Below are positions 1 to 5,741 of a DNA stretch of 11,189 bases, piece after piece; position 1 is the stretch's first letter; each line of letters opens with the position of its first letter. The notes beneath the pieces were generated by a model. The model was not told the origin of the DNA. It saw nothing but the letters and a program-made list of their open reading frames with translations, and searched no databases. The position numbers and the translations under genes were made by a program. Source of the DNA: Pseudomonadota bacterium (GTDB lineage Bacteria; Pseudomonadota; Gammaproteobacteria; UBA5335). Where the stretch lies: contig PKCW01000004.1 of NCBI GenBank assembly GCA_002862965.1, positions 1 through 11,189 of the forward strand, given 5' to 3'.

Positions 1-51
1 CTCACCGAAGCGTTCCGCCAGCATCTGGCGGTGGCCCAGAAAGCGGGATAA
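1..51 (+). CDS. fixB: C-terminal end of FixB (electron-transfer flavoprotein alpha subunit), partial
   Basis: Seventeen codons ending in TAA are open from the left edge; the last 16 residues are TEAFRQHLAVAQKAG preceded by L. The gene starts outside the window. The name is inferred from position: in fixABCX operons the gene directly before fixC is fixB, the FAD-binding alpha-type ETF subunit, and a short helical tail is compatible with that family. The visible fragment is too short to prove homology by itself. The stop lies 13 bases before the fixC start, and the fixC ribosome-binding site (GGGAG, 52-56) begins right after it, which fits one transcript. Confidence 0.6.
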   Translation, partial: LTEAFRQHLAVAQKAG

Positions 52-64
52 GGGAGAACACGCC

Positions 65-1363
65 ATGCGCGAAAAATTCGATGCCATCGTGGTCGGCGCC
101 GGCCCTGCCGGCAACGCCGCCGCCTACACCATGGCGAAAGCCGGCCTGTCCGTGCTGCAGATCGAGCGCGGCGAGACGCCCGGCTCCAAGAACGTCCAGG
201 GCGCCATCCTCTACGCCGACGCCCTCGAACGCATCATTCCGGACTTCCGCGACGATGCGCCGCTGGAACGCTACCTCATCGAGCAGCGCTTCTGGATGCT
301 GAGCGAAGACGCCTACGTCGGCAGCAACTATCGCTCGGAGGCCTTCAACCGCCCGCCCTACAACCGCTACACCATCGTCCGGGCCCAGTTCGACAAGTGG
401 TTCTCGAAGAAGGTGCAGGACGCGGGCGGCCTCGTGATCTGCGAGACCACGGTGCGCGAGCTGATCTTCGACGATGATCGCGTGGCCGGGGTGCAGACCG
501 ACCGCGAGGGCGGCGCGATCTATGCCGATCTGGTGGTGCTGGCCGACGGGGTGAACTCGACCCTGGCGCGCAAGGCCGGCTTTCATCCCGAACTCAAGCC
601 CAAGGACGTCGCGCTGGCGGTCAAGGAAACCCTGTTCCTGGCCCCCGAGATCATCGACCAGCGCTTCAACCTCAAGGGCGAGGAAGGCGTCGCCATCGAA
701 ATGGGCGGCGCCATCACCCAGGGCATGGTCGGCACCGGCTTCCTCTACACCAACAAGGAAACCCTCACCATCGGCGTGGGCTGCCTGTTGTCCGACTTCT
801 CGCGCGAGAAGATTCCGCCCTATGTGATGCTGGAGCGCATGAAGGCTCATCCGGCCATCGCACCGCTGATCGAAGGCGCCGAGCTCAAGGAATACGTCGC
901 CCACCTCATCCCCGAGGGCGGCTACAACGCCGTGCCCAAGCTCTACGGCAACGGCTGGATGATCGTCGGCGACTCCGCCGGGCTGGTCAACTCGGTGCAT
1001 CGCGAGGGCTCCAATCTCGCCATGACCTCGGGCCGGCTGGCCGCGGAGACGGCGATCGAGCTGCGCGCGGCCGGCAAGGCCCTGAGCGCCACCAATCTCG
1101 CCCTCTACAAGCGCAAGCTGGACGAGAGCTTCGTGATGAAGGATCTGAAGAAATACCGGCGCTTGCCGGATGTGCTGCACAAGAACCCGCAGTTCTTCAA
1201 TGCCTATCCGGAACTGCTCACCGGCGCCATGCACCAGATCATCAAGGTGGATGGCGAGGACAAGAAATCGAAAGAACGGGCGGTCCGGCGCAGCTTCGGC
1301 CAGCGCCGCGGCCTTTTCGGCCTCATGGGGGATGCCTTCAGACTGTGGAGAGCGTTCGAATGA
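65..1363 (+). CDS. fixC: FixC, electron-transfer flavoprotein:quinone oxidoreductase of the nitrogen-fixation FixABCX complex
   Basis: 432 residues, the normal FixC length. The N-terminus carries the FAD dinucleotide-binding motif VVGAGPAGNAAA (residues 9-20) with the ribose-binding acid in IERGETPG (E34). A second flavin-contact stretch, WMIVGDSAGLVNS, lies around D303, followed by the HREGSNLAMTSGRLAAE region typical of ETF-QO and FixC. In the known FixABCX system, FixAB takes electrons from NADH and splits them. FixC with FixX passes one branch to quinone while the other reduces a low-potential ferredoxin or flavodoxin for nitrogenase. Unlike mitochondrial ETF-QO, this protein has no fused 4Fe-4S domain; the adjacent FixX supplies it. 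The start is supported by GGGAG 9 bases upstream. The stop overlaps the fixX start as ATGA. Confidence 0.95.
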   Translation: MREKFDAIVVGAGPAGNAAAYTMAKAGLSVLQIERGETPGSKNVQGAILYADALERIIPDFRDDAPLERYLIEQRFWMLSEDAYVGSNYRSEAFNRPPYNRYTIVRAQFDKWFSKKVQDAGGLVICETTVRELIFDDDRVAGVQTDREGGAIYADLVVLADGVNSTLARKAGFHPELKPKDVALAVKETLFLAPEIIDQRFNLKGEEGVAIEMGGAITQGMVGTGFLYTNKETLTIGVGCLLSDFSREKIPPYVMLERMKAHPAIAPLIEGAELKEYVAHLIPEGGYNAVPKLYGNGWMIVGDSAGLVNSVHREGSNLAMTSGRLAAETAIELRAAGKALSATNLALYKRKLDESFVMKDLKKYRRLPDVLHKNPQFFNAYPELLTGAMHQIIKVDGEDKKSKERAVRRSFGQRRGLFGLMGDAFRLWRAFE

Positions 1364-1653
1364 CACACATCAACGTGGAAGAAAAGCTGTTCCAGAACCG
1401 CTACAAGGTCGATGCGGGCCGTCCGCACATCCAGATCAAGGACGCGGATGTCTGTCGCAGTCAGTGCAAGACCCAGCAGTGCACGGTCTGTTGCCCGGCC
1501 GGCTGCTACACCGCCGAGGGCACCGGCGCGGTCACCCTGATCACCGACGGCTGCCTGGAATGCGGCACCTGTCGCGTGATCTGCACCGAGCACCGCAACG
1601 TGGAATGGGAATACCCCCGCGGCGGCTTCGGCATCCTGTTCAAGTTCGGTTGA
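1360..1653 (+). CDS. fixX: FixX, ferredoxin-like iron-sulfur subunit of FixABCX
   Basis: 97 residues from the ATG that overlaps the fixC stop (ATGA, 1360-1363). An in-frame ATG at 1345 inside fixC would add five residues but is less likely given the coupling overlap. Nine cysteines are visible. One group is C32, C36, C41, C44, C45 and C49, with the typical FixX CPAGCY segment at 45-50. The second is CLECGTCRVIC (C65, C68, C71, C75), a CxxCxxCxxxC iron-sulfur cluster motif. The end, WEYPRGGFGILFKFG, is the characteristic FixX C-terminus. FixX is the iron-sulfur partner of FixC in electron delivery to quinone during nitrogen fixation. It closes the recognisable fixABCX operon; the next gene follows after 211 bases. 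Confidence 0.95.
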   Translation: MTHINVEEKLFQNRYKVDAGRPHIQIKDADVCRSQCKTQQCTVCCPAGCYTAEGTGAVTLITDGCLECGTCRVICTEHRNVEWEYPRGGFGILFKFG

Positions 1654-1671
1654 GCCGTACCGGCCTGCCGT

Positions 1672-1699
1672 GGGCGCCGTTGGCCTCGAGGCGGCGCCC
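1672..1699. other. GC-rich hairpin after fixX
   Basis: A perfect 8-bp inverted repeat, GGGCGCCG (1672-1679) and CGGCGCCC (1692-1699), encloses a 12-base loop that itself contains the palindrome CCTCGAGG. It lies 18 bases past the fixX stop. A weaker CCGGG...CCCGG pair follows at about 1698-1718. No T-run follows, so it is not a classical intrinsic terminator. It could be a partial terminator or an mRNA-stability or processing element at the 3' end of fixABCX. Confidence 0.4.
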
Positions 1700-1864
1700 G
1701 GGCTGAGTGCTGCCCCGGTGTTGATCCGGTGCAATGCCCGGAGCGTGGCCATCGACCCGGACGGCCGTGTCGGATGGGCGTGAACTGCCGGGGCACAGGG
1801 CGGCGCTTGATCGTACGGGACAAGGCACGGCCCCGGCCAAGCCCGAGTGAAGGAGAGCGAAGGT

Positions 1865-2365
1865 ATGGATGATCGCGACGATCCGACGGCTCGCCCCGCC
1901 TATGGCGGCGCCGTCCACGGCCAGGTGCGTGACGCGCTGGAACGCGCAGCGGCCAGCTATCACAACGACCGCGACGCGGCCGGCCGCTGGCTCGAACAGG
2001 CTGCGGCCGCCGATCCGGATGCGCTGGCCGTCTATTTCGCGCGCTACAAGTTCCACTTCTATCGCAACCAGCTGGCCGAGGCCGAAGCCGCAGCGCGCGA
2101 AGGCCTGGCCGCCGCGGCCACACAAGGCGGCTTTCCCGCCGACTGGCGCTGCCTCACGGCGCAAAGCGCGGTCTGGTCGCCGGCGGCCGGGCCGATGCGC
2201 TTCTATCTCTTCAGCCTCAAGGCGCTGGCCTTCATCCGCCTGCGCCGCGGGGATGCCGAGGAAAGCCTGGCCCTGCTTGCCAAGCTGGCGGAGATCGACC
2301 CCAACGACCAGGTCGGCGCCGAGGTGATCCGGGCCCTGCATCGGGGGGCCGCTCATGCCGCCTGA
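1865..2365 (+). CDS. TPR-like protein of unknown function downstream of fixX
   Basis: 166 residues from an ATG with a strong ribosome-binding site (AAGGAG, 1850-1855). A GTG at 1847 in the same frame would add six residues but lies upstream of that site, so I prefer 1865. The sequence is rich in alanine and mostly helical. Two helix pairs resemble tetratricopeptide repeats: about residues 50-82 and, more clearly, 113-148. The second has aromatic and alanine positions, RRGDAEESL and a closing IDPND in the expected spacing. There is no signal peptide or membrane segment, so it is probably a cytosolic scaffold or chaperone-like protein. Its end overlaps the next gene by 11 bases, which indicates translational coupling. 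A role in assembling or protecting the nitrogen-fixation machinery is only inferred from the location. Confidence 0.75.
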   Translation: MDDRDDPTARPAYGGAVHGQVRDALERAAASYHNDRDAAGRWLEQAAAADPDALAVYFARYKFHFYRNQLAEAEAAAREGLAAAATQGGFPADWRCLTAQSAVWSPAAGPMRFYLFSLKALAFIRLRRGDAEESLALLAKLAEIDPNDQVGAEVIRALHRGAAHAA

Positions 2366-2762
2366 ACACGTCAGCCCCGTTTCCACCGACGATCTGGCAA
2401 CGGCTGCCGCGGCGGTGGCTCCTGCCGGCGAAGCGCTGCTGGCCGGCGCGCGGGATCATCTGGCCCGCTGGCGGCTCGATGCCCGGGTGCGCATCCCGGC
2501 CTGGACGGACGGCCGCTACGCCCGCCACACCGATCCGGCCAGCGGCCTGCCCAGCCTGCGCGCCGACTTTTTCTCCGCCGGTGGCCAGCGCAAGGGACAT
2601 CTGCTGTTCCATGCCAACGGCAGCCGCTATGGCGAATTCGACGTCTGCCTGCCCCACCCAGAGCGTGCCGGCTGGTGGATCGAGGCGGTGGAAGTCTGGG
2701 GAGCCGGGGACGCGGTCAAAAGCGAATTGCGGCTGCTGGCGCTGCCAGACGATGCGCCATGA
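2355..2762 (+). CDS. Unrecognised 135-residue protein, coupled to the TPR-like and DUF364-type genes
   Basis: 135 residues. The ATG lies inside the end of the preceding gene (11-base overlap) and its TGA overlaps the next start as ATGA, so it is locked between its neighbours by translational coupling. I do not recognise the family. The N-terminal third is alanine-rich and helical (about residues 11-37). The rest looks like a compact beta-rich fold with many aromatic residues: RIPAWTDGRYARH, GHLLFHANGSRYGEFDVCLP and GWWIEAVEVWG. There is one cysteine, in FDVCLPHP. No signal peptide or membrane helix is visible. Gene order suggests joint function with the DUF364-type protein; the activity is unknown. 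Confidence 0.75.
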   Translation: MPPEHVSPVSTDDLATAAAAVAPAGEALLAGARDHLARWRLDARVRIPAWTDGRYARHTDPASGLPSLRADFFSAGGQRKGHLLFHANGSRYGEFDVCLPHPERAGWWIEAVEVWGAGDAVKSELRLLALPDDAP

Positions 2763-3583
2763 GCACGCCGTGGGCCGTCTATGACCTGCTGTGCGATGCA
2801 GTCGCGACGGCGGCAGGATCGGCGGCGGCCGAGGAGGTCCTGATCGGCCTGGTCTGGACGCTCTGCCGCGGCCCGGCAGGCACGGGCCTCGCCATGACGC
2901 CGCCCGCTGCGCCACGCACCCTGCCCTGGGCCGGCACACTGAGCGGCCGGCCGCTGGCCGAACTGGCCGGCTGGCTGCGCCGCTTCGAGCCGCACGAGGC
3001 GACCATCGGGCTGGCGGCCGCCAACGCAGCGATCAATACGCCCGCCAATCGGGCGCTGGCCGACGCCACGGCCGTGAGCAGCGCCGCGCCGGGCAATCTC
3101 GCCGTGTTCAGCCATTTTCGCCCGCAACTCACGGGCCGGCGCGTGGTGGTGATCGGGCGCTATCCGGGACTCGATGCGCTGCTGGACGGTCTGGACGCAA
3201 CCGTTCTGGAGCGCCAGCCGGGGCCGGGCGATCTGCCCGATCCGGCCTGCGAATACCTGTTGCCCGAGGCCGACTGGGTGTTTCTCACCGCCAGCAGCCT
3301 CGCCAACAAGACCTTTACGCGCCTGGCCGCGCTCAGCCGCCACGCCACTACGGTGCTGATGGGCCCGGGCACCCCGTGGCTGCCCGCACTCGCCGCCTTC
3401 GGCATCGACTATCTCGCCGGGGTGGTGATCGACGATGCCGCCCGGTTGCGCCGGACCGTTGCCGAGGGCGGCGGCACGCGCCTGTTCGAAGGCCCGGTCA
3501 CTTACCGCATCGCCGATCTGCGTGAGCGGCGCGCGATCGCCGCCGCCGATCGAGATCATTCCGCTTCCCTGTCATCCGTTTGA
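2759..3583 (+). CDS. DUF364-type putative heavy-metal chelation protein
   Basis: 274 residues from the ATG overlapping the upstream stop (ATGA). A longer in-frame reading from 2675 would lie wholly inside the preceding gene and is rejected. The layout fits the two-part DUF4213/DUF364 family. The N-terminal part ends in the family-like segment IGLAAANAAINTPANR (83-98). A Rossmann-like C-terminal part opens with VVVIGRYPG (129-137), continues through EADWVFLTASSLANKTF, and has the conserved-looking MGPGTPW (201-207). Members are annotated as putative heavy-metal chelation proteins on structural grounds, and the biochemical role is not established. Beside fixABCX it could handle molybdenum, iron or another metal, or corrinoid-like ligands; this is inference. 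A ribosome-binding site for the next gene overlaps its end. Confidence 0.8.
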   Translation: MSTPWAVYDLLCDAVATAAGSAAAEEVLIGLVWTLCRGPAGTGLAMTPPAAPRTLPWAGTLSGRPLAELAGWLRRFEPHEATIGLAAANAAINTPANRALADATAVSSAAPGNLAVFSHFRPQLTGRRVVVIGRYPGLDALLDGLDATVLERQPGPGDLPDPACEYLLPEADWVFLTASSLANKTFTRLAALSRHATTVLMGPGTPWLPALAAFGIDYLAGVVIDDAARLRRTVAEGGGTRLFEGPVTYRIADLRERRAIAAADRDHSASLSSV

Positions 3584-3595
3584 GGAGTCTTTCCC

Positions 3596-3808
3596 ATGGC
3601 CATCGCATACGACCAGCTCAAAGCCGATTTCGCCCTGTGCACCGGTACCCGCAAGGCGGGCCAGAAATGCAACGGCACCGTCCACGTCTGCGGCGCGTGC
3701 GGCGCGCGCGGCTGCAAGCAGAATCAGGGCACGTGCACCGGACAGGCCTTCGATGTGCTCGACCGGTGCATCAAGTGCGGCGCCCTCGCGATGCAGCCGG
3801 CCGGCTGA
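3596..3808 (+). CDS. Small eight-cysteine protein, probable metal or iron-sulfur binder
   Basis: 70 residues with AGGAG at 3583-3587, 8 bases before the ATG, and 12 bases after the DUF364-type stop. Eight cysteines (C15, C25, C32, C35, C40, C47, C58, C61) make up 11 percent of the protein. They include two CxxC pairs, CGAC at 32-35 and CIKC at 58-61, plus one histidine (H30). The pattern suits a zinc ribbon or a small iron-sulfur protein, but spacing does not match the 2[4Fe-4S] ferredoxin pattern (two CxxCxxCxxxC). I know no precise family name. The N-terminus AYDQLKADFALC looks helical, and there is no secretion signal. Position in the fix-linked operon suggests expression with nitrogen fixation. 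Possible roles, all inferred, are a metal carrier, a scaffold or a redox mini-protein. Confidence 0.8.
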   Translation: MAIAYDQLKADFALCTGTRKAGQKCNGTVHVCGACGARGCKQNQGTCTGQAFDVLDRCIKCGALAMQPAG

Positions 3809-3831
3809 AGCCCGCGCCCGGCACCCCCGTG

Positions 3832-3859
3832 CGCTCCGCCGCCCGGGGCCGGCGGAGCG
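3832..3859. other. Strong GC-rich hairpin before Rieske gene 1
   Basis: A perfect 10-bp inverted repeat, CGCTCCGCCG (3832-3841) and CGGCGGAGCG (3850-3859), has an 8-base loop, CCCGGGGC. It lies 23 bases after the cysteine-rich gene and 60 bases before the Rieske start. No T-run follows, so an intrinsic terminator is doubtful. An mRNA-processing or stability structure that sets the level of the downstream genes is possible. Confidence 0.45.
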
Positions 3860-3919
3860 GCCCATGACATGACGCATCGCGCAGCCCTCGCGTCCCATCG
3901 ATCCGCCAAGGAGCACCCC

Positions 3920-4249
3920 ATGTTCACCAAAGCCTGCGACCTGAGCGAGCTGAAAGAGGGCAAGACCGACGTGGCCGCCGTCGAGCGCACGCTGGTGCTG
4001 CTGGTCTGGCCGACCGGCGGCAAGCCCATGGCCTTCCAGGGCATGTGCCCGCACGCCAACGAACCGCTGATGGACGCATTCTTCGACGGCAAGGTGATCG
4101 CCTGCCGCCACCACGACTGGGAATTCGACAGCGCGACGGGCGCCTGCATCCGCGGCAAGCCCTGTCGCCTCGCGGAATATCCGGTCGAGATCCGGGACGG
4201 CGCGATTCTGGTCGATGTCGCGGGCGTGACGCCCAACCGCGTCGCCTAG
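3920..4249 (+). CDS. Rieske [2Fe-2S] ferredoxin-like protein 1
   Basis: 109 residues from the ATG with AAGGAG (3908-3913) 6 bases upstream. An in-frame ATG at 3869 has no such site and would add 17 unlike residues. The Rieske cluster ligands are complete: C43-P-H45 and C62-R-H-H65, with a 16-residue gap between H45 and C62. A single Rieske domain fills the protein, so it is a soluble ferredoxin-type Rieske protein, similar in size to dioxygenase ferredoxins or the NirD type, rather than a membrane bc1 subunit: no membrane anchor is present. Extra cysteines occur at 6, 76 and 82. It resembles the two other Rieske proteins in this window (shared VLLVWP, CPH and FDGK blocks). A likely role is electron transfer linked to nitrogen fixation; partners are unknown. 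Confidence 0.9.
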   Translation: MFTKACDLSELKEGKTDVAAVERTLVLLVWPTGGKPMAFQGMCPHANEPLMDAFFDGKVIACRHHDWEFDSATGACIRGKPCRLAEYPVEIRDGAILVDVAGVTPNRVA

Positions 4250-4293
4250 GTCCGCGCGGCCTGATCCGTCCCGGCTTGCCTGCGCCCGCTGGC

Positions 4294-4317
4294 GGCGGCG
4301 CTGGACGATGCGCCGCC
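4294..4317. other. GC-rich hairpin between Rieske gene 1 and the 81-residue gene
   Basis: A perfect 8-bp inverted repeat, GGCGGCGC (4294-4301) and GCGCCGCC (4310-4317), has an 8-base loop, TGGACGAT. It sits in the 104-base gap after Rieske gene 1. As with the other hairpins of this operon, no T-run follows. It may stabilise or mark processing of the transcript, or be a weak terminator. Confidence 0.4.
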
Positions 4318-4353
4318 CACCGTGGCGTCCACCCACCCATGAGGAGTCCGTTC

Positions 4354-4599
4354 ATGTCTGTCGCAGAGGGTTATTTCATCGATTGGGACGGCAACGCGCG
4401 CAGCACCCTCGCGCCCGGCGGCGGCTATGCCTGCGAGACCGATGTGCCTGCACGCTACGTCGCCATCACCACCCCCGGCGGCACGCTGGTGCATGAATCG
4501 AGCTTCTACAAGAACCTGGACGATCTCGCGAAAGCCGGCATCAAGGCGACGCTGGTGCCCGGATCGCATCCCTGGGGGCAGCGCCGGGACGGCTTTTGA
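4354..4599 (+). CDS. Unrecognised 81-residue protein
   Basis: 81 residues. The ATG is preceded by GAGGAG (4341-4346) at 7 bases, which decides the start over longer in-frame readings that run through Rieske gene 1 in another frame. I do not recognise the family. Visible features are an aromatic, likely beta-strand start (GYFIDWDGNARS), a single cysteine in GGYACETDVPARYVAITTP, then a helix (SSFYKNLDDLAKAGIK) and a glycine-rich, basic tail ending in HPWGQRRDGF. There is no signal peptide. The next gene follows after 26 bases, so the two are probably translated from one message with Rieske gene 1. The function is unknown. Confidence 0.7.
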   Translation: MSVAEGYFIDWDGNARSTLAPGGGYACETDVPARYVAITTPGGTLVHESSFYKNLDDLAKAGIKATLVPGSHPWGQRRDGF

Positions 4600-4625
4600 G
4601 CCACCCACCGATCGGGAGGTCCGTC

Positions 4626-4865
4626 ATGTTGCCCACCACCATCCTCATCGACGCATCGCCGCGCTGCGTCGTGCGGCCTACCGACACCAAGGCGCTCAAC
4701 CGCCTGCTGCGCAATGGGAAGGCGTTTCTGCTGGGCGAAAACACCGGCGGCGTCATCTCCCACCACCCGGCCGAGGCCGGCGAACTGGCACGATGGCATG
4801 AGGCCTTGGCCCTGCATCAGGCCTGCGGCGGCAACGAAGACGAGTTTTTCGGCGTGCCGTTGTAG
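4626..4865 (+). CDS. Unrecognised 79-residue protein, last gene of the fix-linked operon
   Basis: 79 residues from the ATG with GGGAGG (4615-4620) 5 bases upstream. An in-frame ATG at 4596 lies before that site and overlaps the previous gene, so it is rejected. The protein starts with a short beta-like segment (TTILIDASPRCVVRP), then a helix (TKALNRLLRNGKAF), a LGENTGGVISHHP segment with a histidine pair, and a second helix (EAGELARWHEALALHQACGG), ending EDEFFGVPL. There are two cysteines and several histidines, but no known metal motif. I do not recognise the family. It ends 64 bases from the convergent gene at 4930-5244. Confidence 0.7.
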   Translation: MLPTTILIDASPRCVVRPTDTKALNRLLRNGKAFLLGENTGGVISHHPAEAGELARWHEALALHQACGGNEDEFFGVPL

Positions 4866-4868
4866 GCC

Positions 4869-4918
4869 CGCGCGGCGGACGGAGCGATCCGCGGGTGGCG
4901 GCCGGTCCTCGCCGCGCG
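4869..4918. terminator. Possible bidirectional terminator between convergent operons
   Basis: The 64-base gap between two converging genes contains a 9-bp inverted repeat, CGCGCGGCG (4869-4877) and CGCCGCGCG (4910-4918). A smaller GCGGA...TCCGC pair lies in the long loop. Location between convergent stops suits a shared terminator. The lack of T-runs and the long loop make this tentative. Confidence 0.3.
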
Positions 4919-4929
4919 CCCGTCTGCCC

Positions 4930-5244
4930 TCACAGATCGACGAAGATGGACGGTCCGTGTTTCAGGATCGGGTAGTTGTCGCGCAGGGCCTGCGCGAGCC
5001 TGGCGACCAGGCGCGTGTCGGAGGCGGCGCCCGGTCCGACGAAATCGGTGCCCTGCATCCAGGTCTCGAAATAGCCGTGCAAGGTGGCGTCATGATCGGT
5101 GCCGGTCGGCATGCTCGTCTTGTCCTGCAACTCGGCGATGCCGGCCTTGCCGATCTCGAGCCGCCAGTCGCGATCGTCGACGACGGACGCGAGCAGCGCC
5201 GCGACATCGGCGTCGGTCCACGCCCCGTTCAAATCCAGCGTCAT
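4930..5244 (-). CDS. Unrecognised 104-residue protein
   Basis: 104 residues, with AGGAGG just upstream of the ATG on the minus strand (about 5252-5257). It is the last gene of the minus-strand operon and follows apaG by 37 bases. The protein begins with an acidic N-terminus (MTLDLNGAWTDADVAALLASVV). It continues with a DDRDWRLEIGKAGIAELQDKT segment, which suggests a strand followed by a helix, and a C-terminal part with GYFETWMQGTDFVGPGAAS and a helix (ASDTRLVARLAQALRDNY). It has no cysteines, signal peptide or membrane segment. I cannot name the family. Its position puts it with Rieske protein 2, GST and ApaG as a presumed nitrogen-fixation accessory protein. Confidence 0.7.
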   Translation of the reverse strand: MTLDLNGAWTDADVAALLASVVDDRDWRLEIGKAGIAELQDKTSMPTGTDHDATLHGYFETWMQGTDFVGPGAASDTRLVARLAQALRDNYPILKHGPSIFVDL

Positions 5245-5281
5245 CGGTTTTTCCTCCTGGTCCGTGGGTGGACGGGATGTG

Positions 5282-5665
5282 TCATTGCAGGATGTTCGGG
5301 ACCATCAGCCGAAACGGCGCGATGCTCGCCTCGAACGCATCGCCGTGCGTCGTCACCATCTGGAAGCTGCCGTGCATGGTGCCGACCGGCGTGTCGAGCG
5401 GGCAGCCGCTGACATACTGGAACTGCTTGCCCGGCGCGATGGTCGGCTGATAGCCCACCACGCCGGGGCCCCGGACTTCCTCGACCAGACCTTCGCCGTT
5501 GGTGATGATCCAGTGGCGCGCGCGCAGCTGGACCGGGGTCTCGCCTTCGTTGCGGATGGTGATGTGATAGCCGAACACGAACACGCCGCCGTCGGGATCC
5601 GACTGCTCGGGCACGAAACGCGGCTCGGCAATGACGCGGACGCCGCGGGTCAGGGTATTGCTCAT
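5282..5665 (-). CDS. apaG: ApaG (DUF525 family) protein
   Basis: 127 residues, the usual ApaG length. The ATG at 5665-5663 is preceded by AAGGAG, 8 bases away, which decides against the in-frame ATG six codons upstream. The family blocks are clear: GYHITIRNEGETPVQLRARHWIIT, the central EEVRGPGVVGYQPTIAPG, and SGCPLDTPVGTMHGSFQMV. ApaG is a small beta-sandwich protein with an Fn3-like fold. In enterobacteria apaG lies next to apaH and ksgA and has been linked to cobalt and magnesium efflux; its biochemical role is still unclear. Here it sits between a GST and an unknown gene rather than with apaH or ksgA. That suggests a nif-dedicated paralogue, although a second copy elsewhere in the genome cannot be seen from here. 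Confidence 0.92.
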   Translation of the reverse strand: MSNTLTRGVRVIAEPRFVPEQSDPDGGVFVFGYHITIRNEGETPVQLRARHWIITNGEGLVEEVRGPGVVGYQPTIAPGKQFQYVSGCPLDTPVGTMHGSFQMVTTHGDAFEASIAPFRLMVPNILQ

Positions 5666-5741
5666 GGGCAGACTCCTTGCCATTGGAAAGATGCGGGCCG
5701 CGCCCGGCCGGGGACGTCGAAGCGCTCGGCTTGCCGCGATT

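Noticed and set aside
2..1366. Long open frame on the minus strand opposite fixC.
   Set aside because: Antisense shadow of a clear fixC gene in high-GC DNA; its translation has no recognisable domain.
1823..1838. AGGCACG-GCCC-CGGCC upstream of the TPR-like gene, resembling a -24/-12 promoter.
   Set aside because: The -24 part is good, but the -12 lacks TTGC, and the start would fall at the ribosome-binding site, leaving almost no leader. Weak in GC-rich DNA.
5665..5682. Sigma-54-like match TGGCAAG-GAGT-CTGCC on the minus strand just before apaG.
   Set aside because: It overlaps the apaG ribosome-binding site and its -12 part touches the start codon, so transcription would begin inside apaG. 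Most likely chance similarity.
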